DNA of 29,323 nt from JAZLEZ01 sp045615505 (GTDB taxonomy: Bacteria; Spirochaetota; Spirochaetia; Sphaerochaetales; Sphaerochaetaceae), in the NCBI GenBank assembly GCA_045615505.1, contig JAZLEZ010000015.1, positions 1 to 29,323 on the forward strand. The letters are read 5' to 3'. A program made the position numbers and the translations under genes. Positions within the stretch are counted from its first letter, which is position 1. The number at the start of each line of letters is the position of its first letter. The notes below the pieces were generated by a model. It searched no databases and was not told where the DNA came from. It saw nothing but the letters and a program-made list of their open reading frames with translations. Positions 1-7,401 of this stretch are shown here, one piece after another.

Positions 1-1
1 A

Positions 2-901
2 GAAGACATAGGAATCTACGGGGGCTGTTTCAAAGTAACTGAAGGGTTGAAAAAAGCATATCCCAATCAGGTTATAGACACTCCGGTTTCCGAAGAAGGG
101 TTTTCCGGTATGGCTGTTGGCAGTGCAATGATGGGTCTGCGTCCGGTTGTGGAAATCATGTATGCAGACTTTTTCACATTGATTTCAGATGCAGTTGTCA
201 ATCATGCTGCAAAAACCCATTTTATGAGCGGAGGGCAGTTCTCTTGCCCCATTACCTTCCGTCTTCCAGAAGGAAGCGGTACAGGTCACGGACCTCAGCA
301 CACTCAAAGTCCGGAGGCTATGTTCATAAATGCAACCGGAATAAAAATTGTTGCTCCGAGCAATCCGTCAGATGCTTATCACCTGCTCAGGGCATCAATA
401 AGAGATAACAATCCCGTACTGTTTTTTGAACATAAACTTCTCTATCCCACAGAGGGAGAAATTTCCGACACCGATATTGAAATCGGCAAAGCCAGAATAC
501 TTGAAAGAGGCAGTGATGTTACCATCATCTCCTATTCCCATGCAATTCTGACTGCAAAGGGAACATCTGCTCTGTTGAAAAAAAACGGGGTAAGTTCAAC
601 TGTTGTAGATCTTTGTACATTAAAGCCTCTTGACAGTGAAACAATATTAACTGAAGTCCGTAAAACGGGAAAGGCAGTCATTATTCAGGATCCTGCCTCA
701 TTCGGAGGAGTCTCATCCCATGTCTGTTCGCTCATTGCTACCGATACTCAGACTTTCAGTTCTCTCAAAAAACCGGTGCTTCAAATCGGAGGGCAGAACT
801 CACCTGTTCCATTTACTGAAAAACTTGAAAAAAATGTAATTCCCCACGCCGGAATATGCGCCGGAATGATTTTGGATTATCTGATTGCTCAGAAAAACTG
901 A
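2..901 (+). CDS. Transketolase-type dehydrogenase E1 beta subunit (pyruvate/acetoin type), 5' partial
   Basis: This is the beta subunit of a thiamine-diphosphate 2-oxo acid dehydrogenase E1 component, which with an alpha subunit decarboxylates pyruvate, acetoin or a branched-chain oxo acid in the cytoplasm. The reading frame is open from base 2 and already reads EDIGIYGGCFKVTEGL, the conserved family start, so the true start lies left of the window. Family blocks follow: DTPVSEEGF, GLRPVVEIMYADF, FMSGGQ, QHTQSPEA, the NPVLFFEHK stretch, and a C-terminal transketolase domain with VIIQDPASFGGVSSHV. The stop is TGA at 899. An AlaX gene follows 24 bp later on the same strand, perhaps cotranscribed. 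Whether the substrate is pyruvate, acetoin or another oxo acid cannot be told without the alpha and E2 genes. Confidence 0.9.
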   Translation, partial: EDIGIYGGCFKVTEGLKKAYPNQVIDTPVSEEGFSGMAVGSAMMGLRPVVEIMYADFFTLISDAVVNHAAKTHFMSGGQFSCPITFRLPEGSGTGHGPQHTQSPEAMFINATGIKIVAPSNPSDAYHLLRASIRDNNPVLFFEHKLLYPTEGEISDTDIEIGKARILERGSDVTIISYSHAILTAKGTSALLKKNGVSSTVVDLCTLKPLDSETILTEVRKTGKAVIIQDPASFGGVSSHVCSLIATDTQTFSSLKKPVLQIGGQNSPVPFTEKLEKNVIPHAGICAGMILDYLIAQKN

Positions 902-925
902 CATCGTTCTTAAAGAAGATTGAAT

Positions 926-2089
926 ATGGAAAAACTTTACTACACAGACACCTATCTGAAAGAAACTCAATGCACTGTCAAATCTGTAATAAAGACAGGC
1001 AATGCATTGGAAGTAATTACGGACAAAACCGTATTTTATCCCGAATGCGGCGGACAGCCGGGTGATATCGGGAAACTCGGAGAGTATGACATTCTTGATA
1101 CCAGAAAGGCTGAAAACGGAGACTCCGTTCTCATTCTGAATTCTTCCTGCAAAATTGACGAGGGAGATTCTTTCATCCAGAAGCTGAACTGGGAACACAG
1201 ATATAAGTATATGATTATGCATACGGCTCAGCACTTGATTGCAGGTTTGCTTTATTCAATGTTTGATATAGGGACCGTGGCAGTTCATTTAGGAGAAGAC
1301 TATTTTACAGTAGAAGTATCCTCACCTTCAGTTTCCGATAAATCCCTGAAGGCTCTGATTACACAGGCCAATAAGGAAATTGCTCAAGGACACAGAATTA
1401 TTTACCATGAGTTATGTCATGAAGATGCTCTGGCTCTGGGTCTCAGACGGTCTGTCAAGGTTGAAGGAGATGTCAGAATCGTTGAAATCGAGGGTGTTGA
1501 CAAAATAGCATGCGGCGGAGTACATGTTGCTTTTACATCGGAACTCAACCTGATTACCTACACGCACTGCGAACAAATCCGCGGAAATTCACGACTGTAC
1601 TTCAAGACAGGTGAAGAAGCTTTGAATTCTGTTTTCAGGAATCAGGAAACAGTATGTTCAATAAGAGAGTCCTTCTCCTGCAATGAGGAAGAAATAATTC
1701 CTAAAATCGAAACACTTAAAACACAGTTATCCGACTTGAAGAAACAGCTTGCAGCCCTTTCCGAAAAAGAGGCCGTATCTGAAATCAGAACTAATTTGAA
1801 CAACGGTATTGCTGTTTTCAAATCAAGTCTGGACCTGAGCGCTTTTGCTTCAGCTATCAGCATTTTTGAGGATTTGGGGTTGTGCGTTTTCAACGGAAAG
1901 CACTGGCTTATAGGCCTTAAAGGAAGATTTGAATCCGTAAATTTCAATGAAATCAGAAATAGTCTTTTTCCTCTTATAGAAGCCAAGGGTGGAGGAAAAT
2001 ATCCTCTGTTTCAGGGTATCTGCAACGGAAACGACAACTCTGTTGCCTCATTTACGGATGCATTGTTGAATATACTTGCACAAGTGTAA
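926..2089 (+). CDS. Alanyl-tRNA editing protein, AlaX-L type
   Basis: A free-standing homologue of the AlaRS editing domain that would hydrolyse mischarged Ser- or Gly-tRNA(Ala). At 387 aa it is the size of long AlaX proteins. It shows the N-terminal FYPECGGQPGDIG block (residues 37-49), the zinc motif HTAQH (H99, H103) and the second zinc pair in CGGVHV (C196, H200). The C-terminal third has a predicted coiled coil (PKIETLKTQLSDLKKQLAALSEKE) and a DHHA1-like end containing KGGGKYPLFQG. I chose ATG 926 over TTG 920 because AAAGAAG lies at a suitable distance and ATG is the better codon. It sits 24 bp after the E1 beta stop. Confidence 0.88.
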   Translation: MEKLYYTDTYLKETQCTVKSVIKTGNALEVITDKTVFYPECGGQPGDIGKLGEYDILDTRKAENGDSVLILNSSCKIDEGDSFIQKLNWEHRYKYMIMHTAQHLIAGLLYSMFDIGTVAVHLGEDYFTVEVSSPSVSDKSLKALITQANKEIAQGHRIIYHELCHEDALALGLRRSVKVEGDVRIVEIEGVDKIACGGVHVAFTSELNLITYTHCEQIRGNSRLYFKTGEEALNSVFRNQETVCSIRESFSCNEEEIIPKIETLKTQLSDLKKQLAALSEKEAVSEIRTNLNNGIAVFKSSLDLSAFASAISIFEDLGLCVFNGKHWLIGLKGRFESVNFNEIRNSLFPLIEAKGGGKYPLFQGICNGNDNSVASFTDALLNILAQV

Positions 2090-2092
2090 TAT
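2066..2092 (+). promoter_or_regulatory. Possible promoter for tRNA-Cys
   Basis: TTGAAT (2066-2071) and TAATAT (2087-2092) are separated by 15 nt; TTGTTG at 2063-2068 gives an 18-nt spacer instead. The predicted start, near 2099, is about 20 nt before the mature tRNA. The sequence overlaps the end of the AlaX gene, so read-through from upstream is the alternative. Confidence 0.3.
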
Positions 2093-2118
2093 TTCTGTTA
2101 TTTTTTACAAAGCAAATC

Positions 2119-2192
2119 GGTGCTGTACCCAAGCGGCCTAAGGGGGCGGTCTGCAAAACCGTTGTTCATCGGTTCGAATCCGATCGGCACCT
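2119..2192 (+). tRNA. tRNA-Cys (GCA)
   Basis: The cloverleaf folds by eye. The acceptor stem GGTGCTG pairs with CGGCACC. The anticodon loop is CTGCAAA, giving anticodon GCA (Cys). The T-arm contains GGTTCGAATCC. The discriminator base is U, as expected for tRNA-Cys. CCA is not encoded, and a short T-run follows. The convergent Nudix gene on the minus strand ends inside this tRNA. Confidence 0.96.
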
Positions 2193-2795
2193 TTTTCCTG
2201 ATAATTTAAGGAAGAAAAACCCCGCCATTGCCATGACTCCGTTATTAAACTCACCGCTTCCCATTTTTTCAAAGAATACACTTACCGGGACACAAACGGT
2301 TTCTATCTGTTCATTCGGGTCAAAATGCCTGCAACCTGAATACTCAAGTTCCTCGGCCATATAGAAATAACCGGTACTGTTGATAAAGGCCGAATTAGGA
2401 TTCAAAGAGCCCAGAAACGAAAGTTTGCCGGCCTTTATGCCGGTTTCCTCCTCCAGCTCCCTTAAAGCAGATTTCATCGGTTCTTCACCTCTTTCTACAA
2501 TACCGCCCGGAAATTCTACGGTAACGGTACCGCTGCCGTGCCTGAACTGACGCTCCATAACAAAGTAATCAATACCGTCACTTCCTTTGAAATAAGGAAT
2601 CACACTCACCCAATCAGGCGATTGAAGGCGGACAAAATCATCTGTTCTGCCGTCATTGCTGGTTCTTGTAACGGATTCAAGATTGAAAATGGGGGTCTTG
2701 CAAAGCAAGGATGAACCGTCATCAGCCCAAGACAAAGTCTGAGCGGGAACAGCTTGCTTCAACGAGGGGAATAGAGACTCATCAACTTTTTTCAT
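2166..2795 (-). CDS. Nudix hydrolase, ADP-ribose pyrophosphatase-like
   Basis: A 209-aa Nudix protein expected to hydrolyse ADP-ribose or a similar nucleoside diphosphate. The Nudix box is complete at residues 98-120 (GIVERGEE through RELEEETGI), preceded by the VTVEFPG strand typical of the ADP-ribose pyrophosphatase branch. The start ATG at 2795 overlaps the TGA of mrp in an ATGA arrangement, which indicates translational coupling; upstream in-frame codons inside mrp are not needed. The C-terminal tail runs 27 nt into the 3' part of tRNA-Cys on the opposite strand, with its TGA stop complementary to tRNA bases. The last residues (KRCRSDSNR) are therefore dictated by tRNA sequence and are probably not functional. 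Confidence 0.9.
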   Translation of the reverse strand: MKKVDESLFPSLKQAVPAQTLSWADDGSSLLCKTPIFNLESVTRTSNDGRTDDFVRLQSPDWVSVIPYFKGSDGIDYFVMERQFRHGSGTVTVEFPGGIVERGEEPMKSALRELEEETGIKAGKLSFLGSLNPNSAFINSTGYFYMAEELEYSGCRHFDPNEQIETVCVPVSVFFEKMGSGEFNNGVMAMAGFFFLKLSGKRCRSDSNR

Positions 2796-3700
2796 TTTTT
2801 TCGTGAAGGACAATCCTGAGTACAGGTTGCACAAGATGAAGGACTGCAATCAGGCCCCTGCGGAACATATCCTATGTCGGCAGAACATGAAGGTTTTGTA
2901 CTTGAATGAACAATCGAAGCAATCTCTGAAAACACCTCGGCAGATTTGCTTTTACCCTTTTCTATCCAGTTCACACCATTATCTTCATCCTGCTGAAGCC
3001 CGATTTCCATAGGAACCGAACCCAGAAGAGGAACATCCATATCCATGCACAGCTTTTTTCCGCCGTCCTTTCCGAAAATCGGAATTTCCTTGCCGCAATC
3101 CGGACAAATCAGGGCACTCATATTCTCCACAAGGCCTATGATTCTCAAATCGAGCTGACGGGCAAACGAAACTGACCGTCTGGCATCGAGAACTGCAACT
3201 TCCTGAGGAGTTGTAACAAGGATACAGCCTGTAATTGCAGGAATACTCTGACAGACAGTAAGTTGCTCATCCCCTGTTCCCGGAGGTGAATCTATAAGCA
3301 GATAATCCAAAGAGCCCCATCTGACATCGGAAAGGAACTGCTTGATGACACTCATTTTCATAGGTCCGCGGAATACAACAGCCTGATCCGGATCATTTAA
3401 TGCAAAAGAAAGGCTTACAACCTTGATTCCGTTAGGTGTCTCAACAGGCATGATTTCATTGCCGTCTTCACTCTGCATAAGGATGTTTTCTTCACAACCG
3501 AGCATTTTTGCAACATTCGGACCGTGTAAATCAGTATCAAGGATACCTACGGAGTGGCCCTGTGCAATAAGTGCATTTGCAAGATTTACTGTTACAGTAG
3601 TCTTTCCTACACCGCCTTTTCCGCTCATTACAATAATCTTTCGACCGATTTGGTCCATTTTTTCACAGATCTTCTGTTCCTGACTCTTTTCTTCGGGCAT
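2792..3700 (-). CDS. mrp: Mrp/ApbC-type iron-sulfur carrier ATPase
   Basis: A 302-aa P-loop ATPase of the Mrp/NBP35 family, which binds and transfers Fe-S clusters to apoproteins. It has the deviant Walker A GKGGVGKTT (residues 27-35), the switch DTDLHGPN and the IDSPPGTGD block. The cluster-binding CPDC pair is C199 and C202. An extra cysteine-rich tail (residues about 272-300, with CATC and CTQDC) could bind a further metal or cluster. The start ATG at 3700 is preceded by GAGGTGA. It is the first gene of a two-gene unit with the Nudix gene, joined by an ATGA overlap. It diverges from oadG across a 144-bp gap. Confidence 0.93.
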   Translation of the reverse strand: MPEEKSQEQKICEKMDQIGRKIIVMSGKGGVGKTTVTVNLANALIAQGHSVGILDTDLHGPNVAKMLGCEENILMQSEDGNEIMPVETPNGIKVVSLSFALNDPDQAVVFRGPMKMSVIKQFLSDVRWGSLDYLLIDSPPGTGDEQLTVCQSIPAITGCILVTTPQEVAVLDARRSVSFARQLDLRIIGLVENMSALICPDCGKEIPIFGKDGGKKLCMDMDVPLLGSVPMEIGLQQDEDNGVNWIEKGKSKSAEVFSEIASIVHSSTKPSCSADIGYVPQGPDCSPSSCATCTQDCPSRKK

Positions 3701-3751
3701 TATTCACCTCACAGAAGATAAAGATAACCTTTTAAGATTTGTTTCGCAAGG

Positions 3752-3779
3752 TTGATTATCTGCCGATAATACATATAAT
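3752..3779 (+). promoter_or_regulatory. Promoter of the oad operon
   Basis: TTGATT (3752-3757), a 16-nt spacer and a perfect TATAAT (3774-3779) lie about 65 bp upstream of oadG. In the predicted leader a 7-bp hairpin (3797-3813, AGACGGA pairing with TTTCGTCT) precedes the strong AGGGAG ribosome site; it has no T-run, so it is not an obvious terminator. Confidence 0.6.
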
Positions 3780-3844
3780 AATAAATAGTAAGTTCAAGAC
3801 GGAATTTTCGTCTGTTTACAAAAATACTATTAGGGAGTGTGTAT

Positions 3845-4117
3845 ATGATTTTTTCATTAGCGCAACTACCTGTCGAAGAACTTAGAATTCAACTCGGTAA
3901 CGGTGTTACCCTGATGATTCTGGGTATGGCAATTGTATTTGTGTTCCTTTCAATTCTTGTTTTCACAACAAAAGGTGTATCAAAAATTGTTAAAGGTATC
4001 GAAGCAAAGGCACCTAAAGCAACTCCTGTTGCACCAAGTGCCGTTTCTTCAGCACCTGCTTCAGATGCTGAGGTCGCAGCAGCCATTGTCGCAGCGGTAG
4101 TTAAATCAAGGAATTGA
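3845..4117 (+). CDS. oadG: Oxaloacetate decarboxylase gamma subunit
   Basis: A 90-aa small membrane subunit of the sodium-pumping oxaloacetate decarboxylase; it anchors and helps assemble the alpha-beta complex. It has one membrane helix (VTLMILGMAIVFVFLSILVF) near the N-terminus, then an Ala/Pro-rich linker and a short polar end, the normal gamma layout. I chose ATG 3845 because AGGGAG sits 7 nt upstream; GTG 3839 would overlap that ribosome site. It is the first gene of oadG-oadA-oadB, 16 bp before oadA. Confidence 0.88.
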   Translation: MIFSLAQLPVEELRIQLGNGVTLMILGMAIVFVFLSILVFTTKGVSKIVKGIEAKAPKATPVAPSAVSSAPASDAEVAAAIVAAVVKSRN

Positions 4118-4133
4118 CGGGGGTCGGATTTTA

Positions 4134-5963
4134 ATGACAAAGAAAATTGATTTCATGTGTACTGCATTCAGAGACGGATTCCAGTCCGTTTACGGTGCAA
4201 GAGTTTTTACAAAGGATTTCATGCCTGCAGTTGAAGCTGCACGCAAGGCAGGAATCACTCATTTCGAGGCAGGTGGCGGAGCAAGATTCCAGAGCCTTTA
4301 TTTCTACAGCAACGAAGATGCATTCGATATGATGGATGAATTCAGAAGAGTTGCCGGACCTGAAGCAGATCTTCAGACTCTCTCAAGAGGCGTCAATGTA
4401 GTAGGTCTTGATTCACAGCCCAGAGACATCATCAAGCTTCATGCGGATATGTTCAAGAAGCACGGTATGTCAACCATCAGAAACTTCGACGCTCTCAACG
4501 ATGTCAACAACCTTATCGACAGCGGAAAGGCAATTCATGATGCCGGTCTCAAACACGAAGTTACAGTCACTATGATGAGTCTTCCTCCTAAAACAACAGG
4601 TGCTCATGATCCTGATTTCTACGAAAGAGTACTCCGCGAAATTCTTGATGCAGGTATTCCTTTCGACAGCCTTTGTTTCAAGGATGCTTCAGGTACATCA
4701 ACTCCTGCAGTAGTTTATGAAACAGTCAAAAGAGCCCGCAAACTTCTCGGCGACAAGATGAAAATTGTCATGCACAGCCACGAAACAGCAGGTTGTTGTA
4801 TTCAGCAGTATATAAGTGCTCTTGAAGCAGGAGCCAGTAGCCTTGACCTTTCAATGCAGCCGGTATCAGGCGGAACATGTCAGCCGGATATCATTACAAT
4901 GTGGCACGCACTTCGCGGCACAGAATATGACCTCGGAATCGACATCCACGCAATCCAGAAGGCAGAAGATGTATTCCAGGAATGTATGAAAGATTACTTC
5001 ATGCCACCTGAGGCACAGAAAGTCAATCCTAATATTCCTTTCTTCCCTCTTCCGGGCGGAGCTCTCACTGCCAATACACAGATGCTCAGAGATAACGGAC
5101 TTATGGATAAGTATCCTCAGATTGTAGAAGCTATGGGCGAGACTGTTGCAAAGGGCGGTTTCGGAACATCCGTTACACCTGTATCACAGTTCTATTTCCA
5201 GCAGGCTTTCAACAATGTTATGTTCGGACCGTGGAAGAAGATTGCAGAAGGTTACGGCAAAATGGTTCTCGGTTACTTCGGAAAGACTCCTGTAGAACCG
5301 GATCCTGAAGTAGTAAAAGCTGCAGCAGAACAGCTCGGCATGGAACCTACAACAAAGAAAGTTGTAGATATCAACGATGCTGACTCTAAAAAAGGCCGCA
5401 AGGCAGCTGAAGCAATGCTCACTGAAGCAGGTCTTCCTATCACAGATGAAAATGTATTCATTGCAGCATCCTGTAAGGAAAAAGGTATTCTCTACCTCAC
5501 AGGTAAGGCAAAAGTCAACGGAGTCAGAAAAGCAACTCCTGAAGAAGTCGCAGCTAAGGCAAGCGGTGAATATACAGTTAAGGTCAACGGTAATGCTTAC
5601 GGCGTAAAGGTCTGTAAGGACACTGTTACGGTTAACGGAACAAGTTATCCTCTTTCTGTTGCTTACGGTATTGACGAAGCAGCAGTTGCAGCAACAAAAG
5701 CAGCCCCTGCAGCAACAGGTACAGCAGCTCCGGCCGCAGCACCTGCAGGCGGACAGACTGTTTCTGCCCCGATGCCCGGTCTTATCCTCCGCATTGATGT
5801 TAAGCAGGGTCAGACAGTTAAGAAAGATCAGCTTATCATGGTTATGGAAGCAATGAAGATGGAAAACGAAATCTTCGCTCCTTGCGACGGTACAATCACA
5901 AGTATAGCAGTAACTCAGGGTCAGCAGCTTGTTGCCGGTGACACACTCTGCACAATTGCATAA
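4134..5963 (+). CDS. oadA: Oxaloacetate decarboxylase alpha subunit, biotin carrier
   Basis: The 609-aa catalytic subunit. An N-terminal carboxyltransferase TIM barrel (about residues 1-300) moves the carboxyl group of oxaloacetate onto biotin, and the beta subunit then decarboxylates it while exporting Na+. The metal-binding HSHETAG (H214, H216) and CFKDASG are present, followed by a PycB-like conserved domain and an Ala/Pro linker (about 525-545). The C-terminal biotinyl domain carries VMEAMKMEN, with the biotin lysine at K575. The N-terminal motif reads FRDGFQS where classical OadA has LRDAHQS, a divergent but related form. The family includes other biotin-dependent decarboxylases, but the gamma and beta neighbours support oxaloacetate. 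Confidence 0.92.
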   Translation: MTKKIDFMCTAFRDGFQSVYGARVFTKDFMPAVEAARKAGITHFEAGGGARFQSLYFYSNEDAFDMMDEFRRVAGPEADLQTLSRGVNVVGLDSQPRDIIKLHADMFKKHGMSTIRNFDALNDVNNLIDSGKAIHDAGLKHEVTVTMMSLPPKTTGAHDPDFYERVLREILDAGIPFDSLCFKDASGTSTPAVVYETVKRARKLLGDKMKIVMHSHETAGCCIQQYISALEAGASSLDLSMQPVSGGTCQPDIITMWHALRGTEYDLGIDIHAIQKAEDVFQECMKDYFMPPEAQKVNPNIPFFPLPGGALTANTQMLRDNGLMDKYPQIVEAMGETVAKGGFGTSVTPVSQFYFQQAFNNVMFGPWKKIAEGYGKMVLGYFGKTPVEPDPEVVKAAAEQLGMEPTTKKVVDINDADSKKGRKAAEAMLTEAGLPITDENVFIAASCKEKGILYLTGKAKVNGVRKATPEEVAAKASGEYTVKVNGNAYGVKVCKDTVTVNGTSYPLSVAYGIDEAAVAATKAAPAATGTAAPAAAPAGGQTVSAPMPGLILRIDVKQGQTVKKDQLIMVMEAMKMENEIFAPCDGTITSIAVTQGQQLVAGDTLCTIA

Positions 5964-5974
5964 GGAGTATGTGA

Positions 5975-7213
5975 ATGTTCGGTAAATCATTACTTAATCT
6001 GTGGGAATCCACCGGTCTTTACGGTTTCTTCAATCTCAATCCGGATGCCGGATTCGGTGTTGGAAATGCTGTAATGATTCTTGTAGGTTTCCTGCTTTTC
6101 TATTTGGCTATCAAAAAGGACTTTGAGCCGTTATTACTCATCCCTATCGGAATGGGTTGTGTACTCTCAAATATTCCGTATGCTTACATTGCAAGCGTTG
6201 ACCCTTCTCTTGAAGCCGGTGCTCAGGGAGCAATCGGATTTATCAAGATTCTGTTTGACGCAGGTATCCAGAGCGGTCTCTTCCCTGTACTGATTTTCAT
6301 GGGTGTAGGTGCAATGACAGACTTCGGTCCTCTTATTGCAAATCCTAAGACATTGCTTTTAGGTGCCGCTGCCCAGTTCGGTATTTTTGCAGCACTTATC
6401 GGAGCTCTAGCACTGAGTTTTATTCCGGGAATCAACTTTGACCTCCATGCAGCCGCCTCAATAGGTATTATCGGTGGAGCCGACGGTCCTACGGCAATCT
6501 ATGTAACAACAAGACTTGCTTCAGAGCTTCTCGGTCCTATCGCTGTTGCCGCTTACTCCTACATGGCTCTTGTTCCTGTTATTCAGCCGCCTATCATGAA
6601 AGCTCTTACAACGGAAGCAGAGAGAAAGATCAAAATGCAGCAGCTCAGACCTGTATCAAAAACAGAGAAGATTATCTTCCCTATCAGCGTACTTACAGTC
6701 TGTGCAATCCTTCTTCCCAGTGCAACACCTCTCATCGGTTCGCTTATGTTCGGAAACCTTCTTACAGAAAGCGGTTGCACCAAGAGACTTTCAGACACTG
6801 CTCAGAATGCTCTTATGAACACAGTTACAATCTGTCTCGGACTTTCAGTCGGTTCAAAGATGGAAGCATCTCACTTCCTTACACTCAATACACTTGGTAT
6901 TCTTCTCCTCGGCGCAGTTGCTTTCAGCCTTGGTACGGCAATGGGTGTTTTGATTGCAAAACTTATGAACAAACTCGATCCGAAGCATCCTGTAAACCCT
7001 CTTATCGGTTCTGCAGGTGTATCTGCTGTTCCTATGGCAGCCCGTGTATCATCTAAGGTCGGGCAGGAAGCTGATCCTCAGAACTTCCTTCTCATGCACG
7101 CCATGGGACCGAATGTATCAGGTGTTATCGGATCTGCTGTCGCTGCAGGTGTACTTATGGCATCAGTTCCTGTCATGGAACCTATCCGTAATGCACTTGT
7201 CATGGGACTGTAA
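5975..7213 (+). CDS. oadB: Oxaloacetate decarboxylase beta subunit, sodium pump
   Basis: A 412-aa polytopic membrane protein that decarboxylates carboxybiotin and couples this to Na+ export. Many hydrophobic helices are present and the conserved IGGADGPT motif includes D170, equivalent to the essential intramembrane aspartate of the family. The ATG is preceded by AAGGAG with good spacing, 11 bp after oadA, so the three genes form one operon. With pckG elsewhere in the window it fits a succinate/oxaloacetate-centred fermentation that builds a sodium gradient. Confidence 0.93.
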   Translation: MFGKSLLNLWESTGLYGFFNLNPDAGFGVGNAVMILVGFLLFYLAIKKDFEPLLLIPIGMGCVLSNIPYAYIASVDPSLEAGAQGAIGFIKILFDAGIQSGLFPVLIFMGVGAMTDFGPLIANPKTLLLGAAAQFGIFAALIGALALSFIPGINFDLHAAASIGIIGGADGPTAIYVTTRLASELLGPIAVAAYSYMALVPVIQPPIMKALTTEAERKIKMQQLRPVSKTEKIIFPISVLTVCAILLPSATPLIGSLMFGNLLTESGCTKRLSDTAQNALMNTVTICLGLSVGSKMEASHFLTLNTLGILLLGAVAFSLGTAMGVLIAKLMNKLDPKHPVNPLIGSAGVSAVPMAARVSSKVGQEADPQNFLLMHAMGPNVSGVIGSAVAAGVLMASVPVMEPIRNALVMGL

Positions 7214-7252
7214 CATCAACTGACAGCCCATTCAAATGGGCCAATACAAAAG

Positions 7253-7288
7253 ACCACGCAAGGTAAAACTACCAAGCGTGGTTTTTTT
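7253..7288 (+). terminator. Terminator of the oad operon
   Basis: ACCACGC (7253-7259) pairs with GCGTGGT (7276-7282). A second inner pairing, GGTA with TACC, continues the stem, and seven T follow. Just upstream, GCCCAT and ATGGGC (7226-7241) form another small hairpin. The rest of the gap to 7401 shows only a weak AAATCA/TGATTT hairpin near 7349. Confidence 0.88.
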
Positions 7289-7401
7289 GTCATATTGTGC
7301 ATCAGGCGAGCAAGGAAGAATGTTTTGTTTGTTGCCTTCAAATACCCACCAAATCAGCATTGATTTAGTAATCGGTCTTCCGTTGGTGAATTGGTAATTT
7401 T

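Noticed and set aside
5184..5990. Long Cys/Phe-rich open frame on the minus strand (268 codons)
   Set aside because: It is antisense to the conserved C-terminal part of oadA, including the biotin domain, and its odd composition is the mirror of that gene's codons.
7349..7366. Hairpin (AAATCA/TGATTT) as the terminator of the restriction cassette
   Set aside because: The stem is short and AT-rich and no T-run follows on the minus strand.
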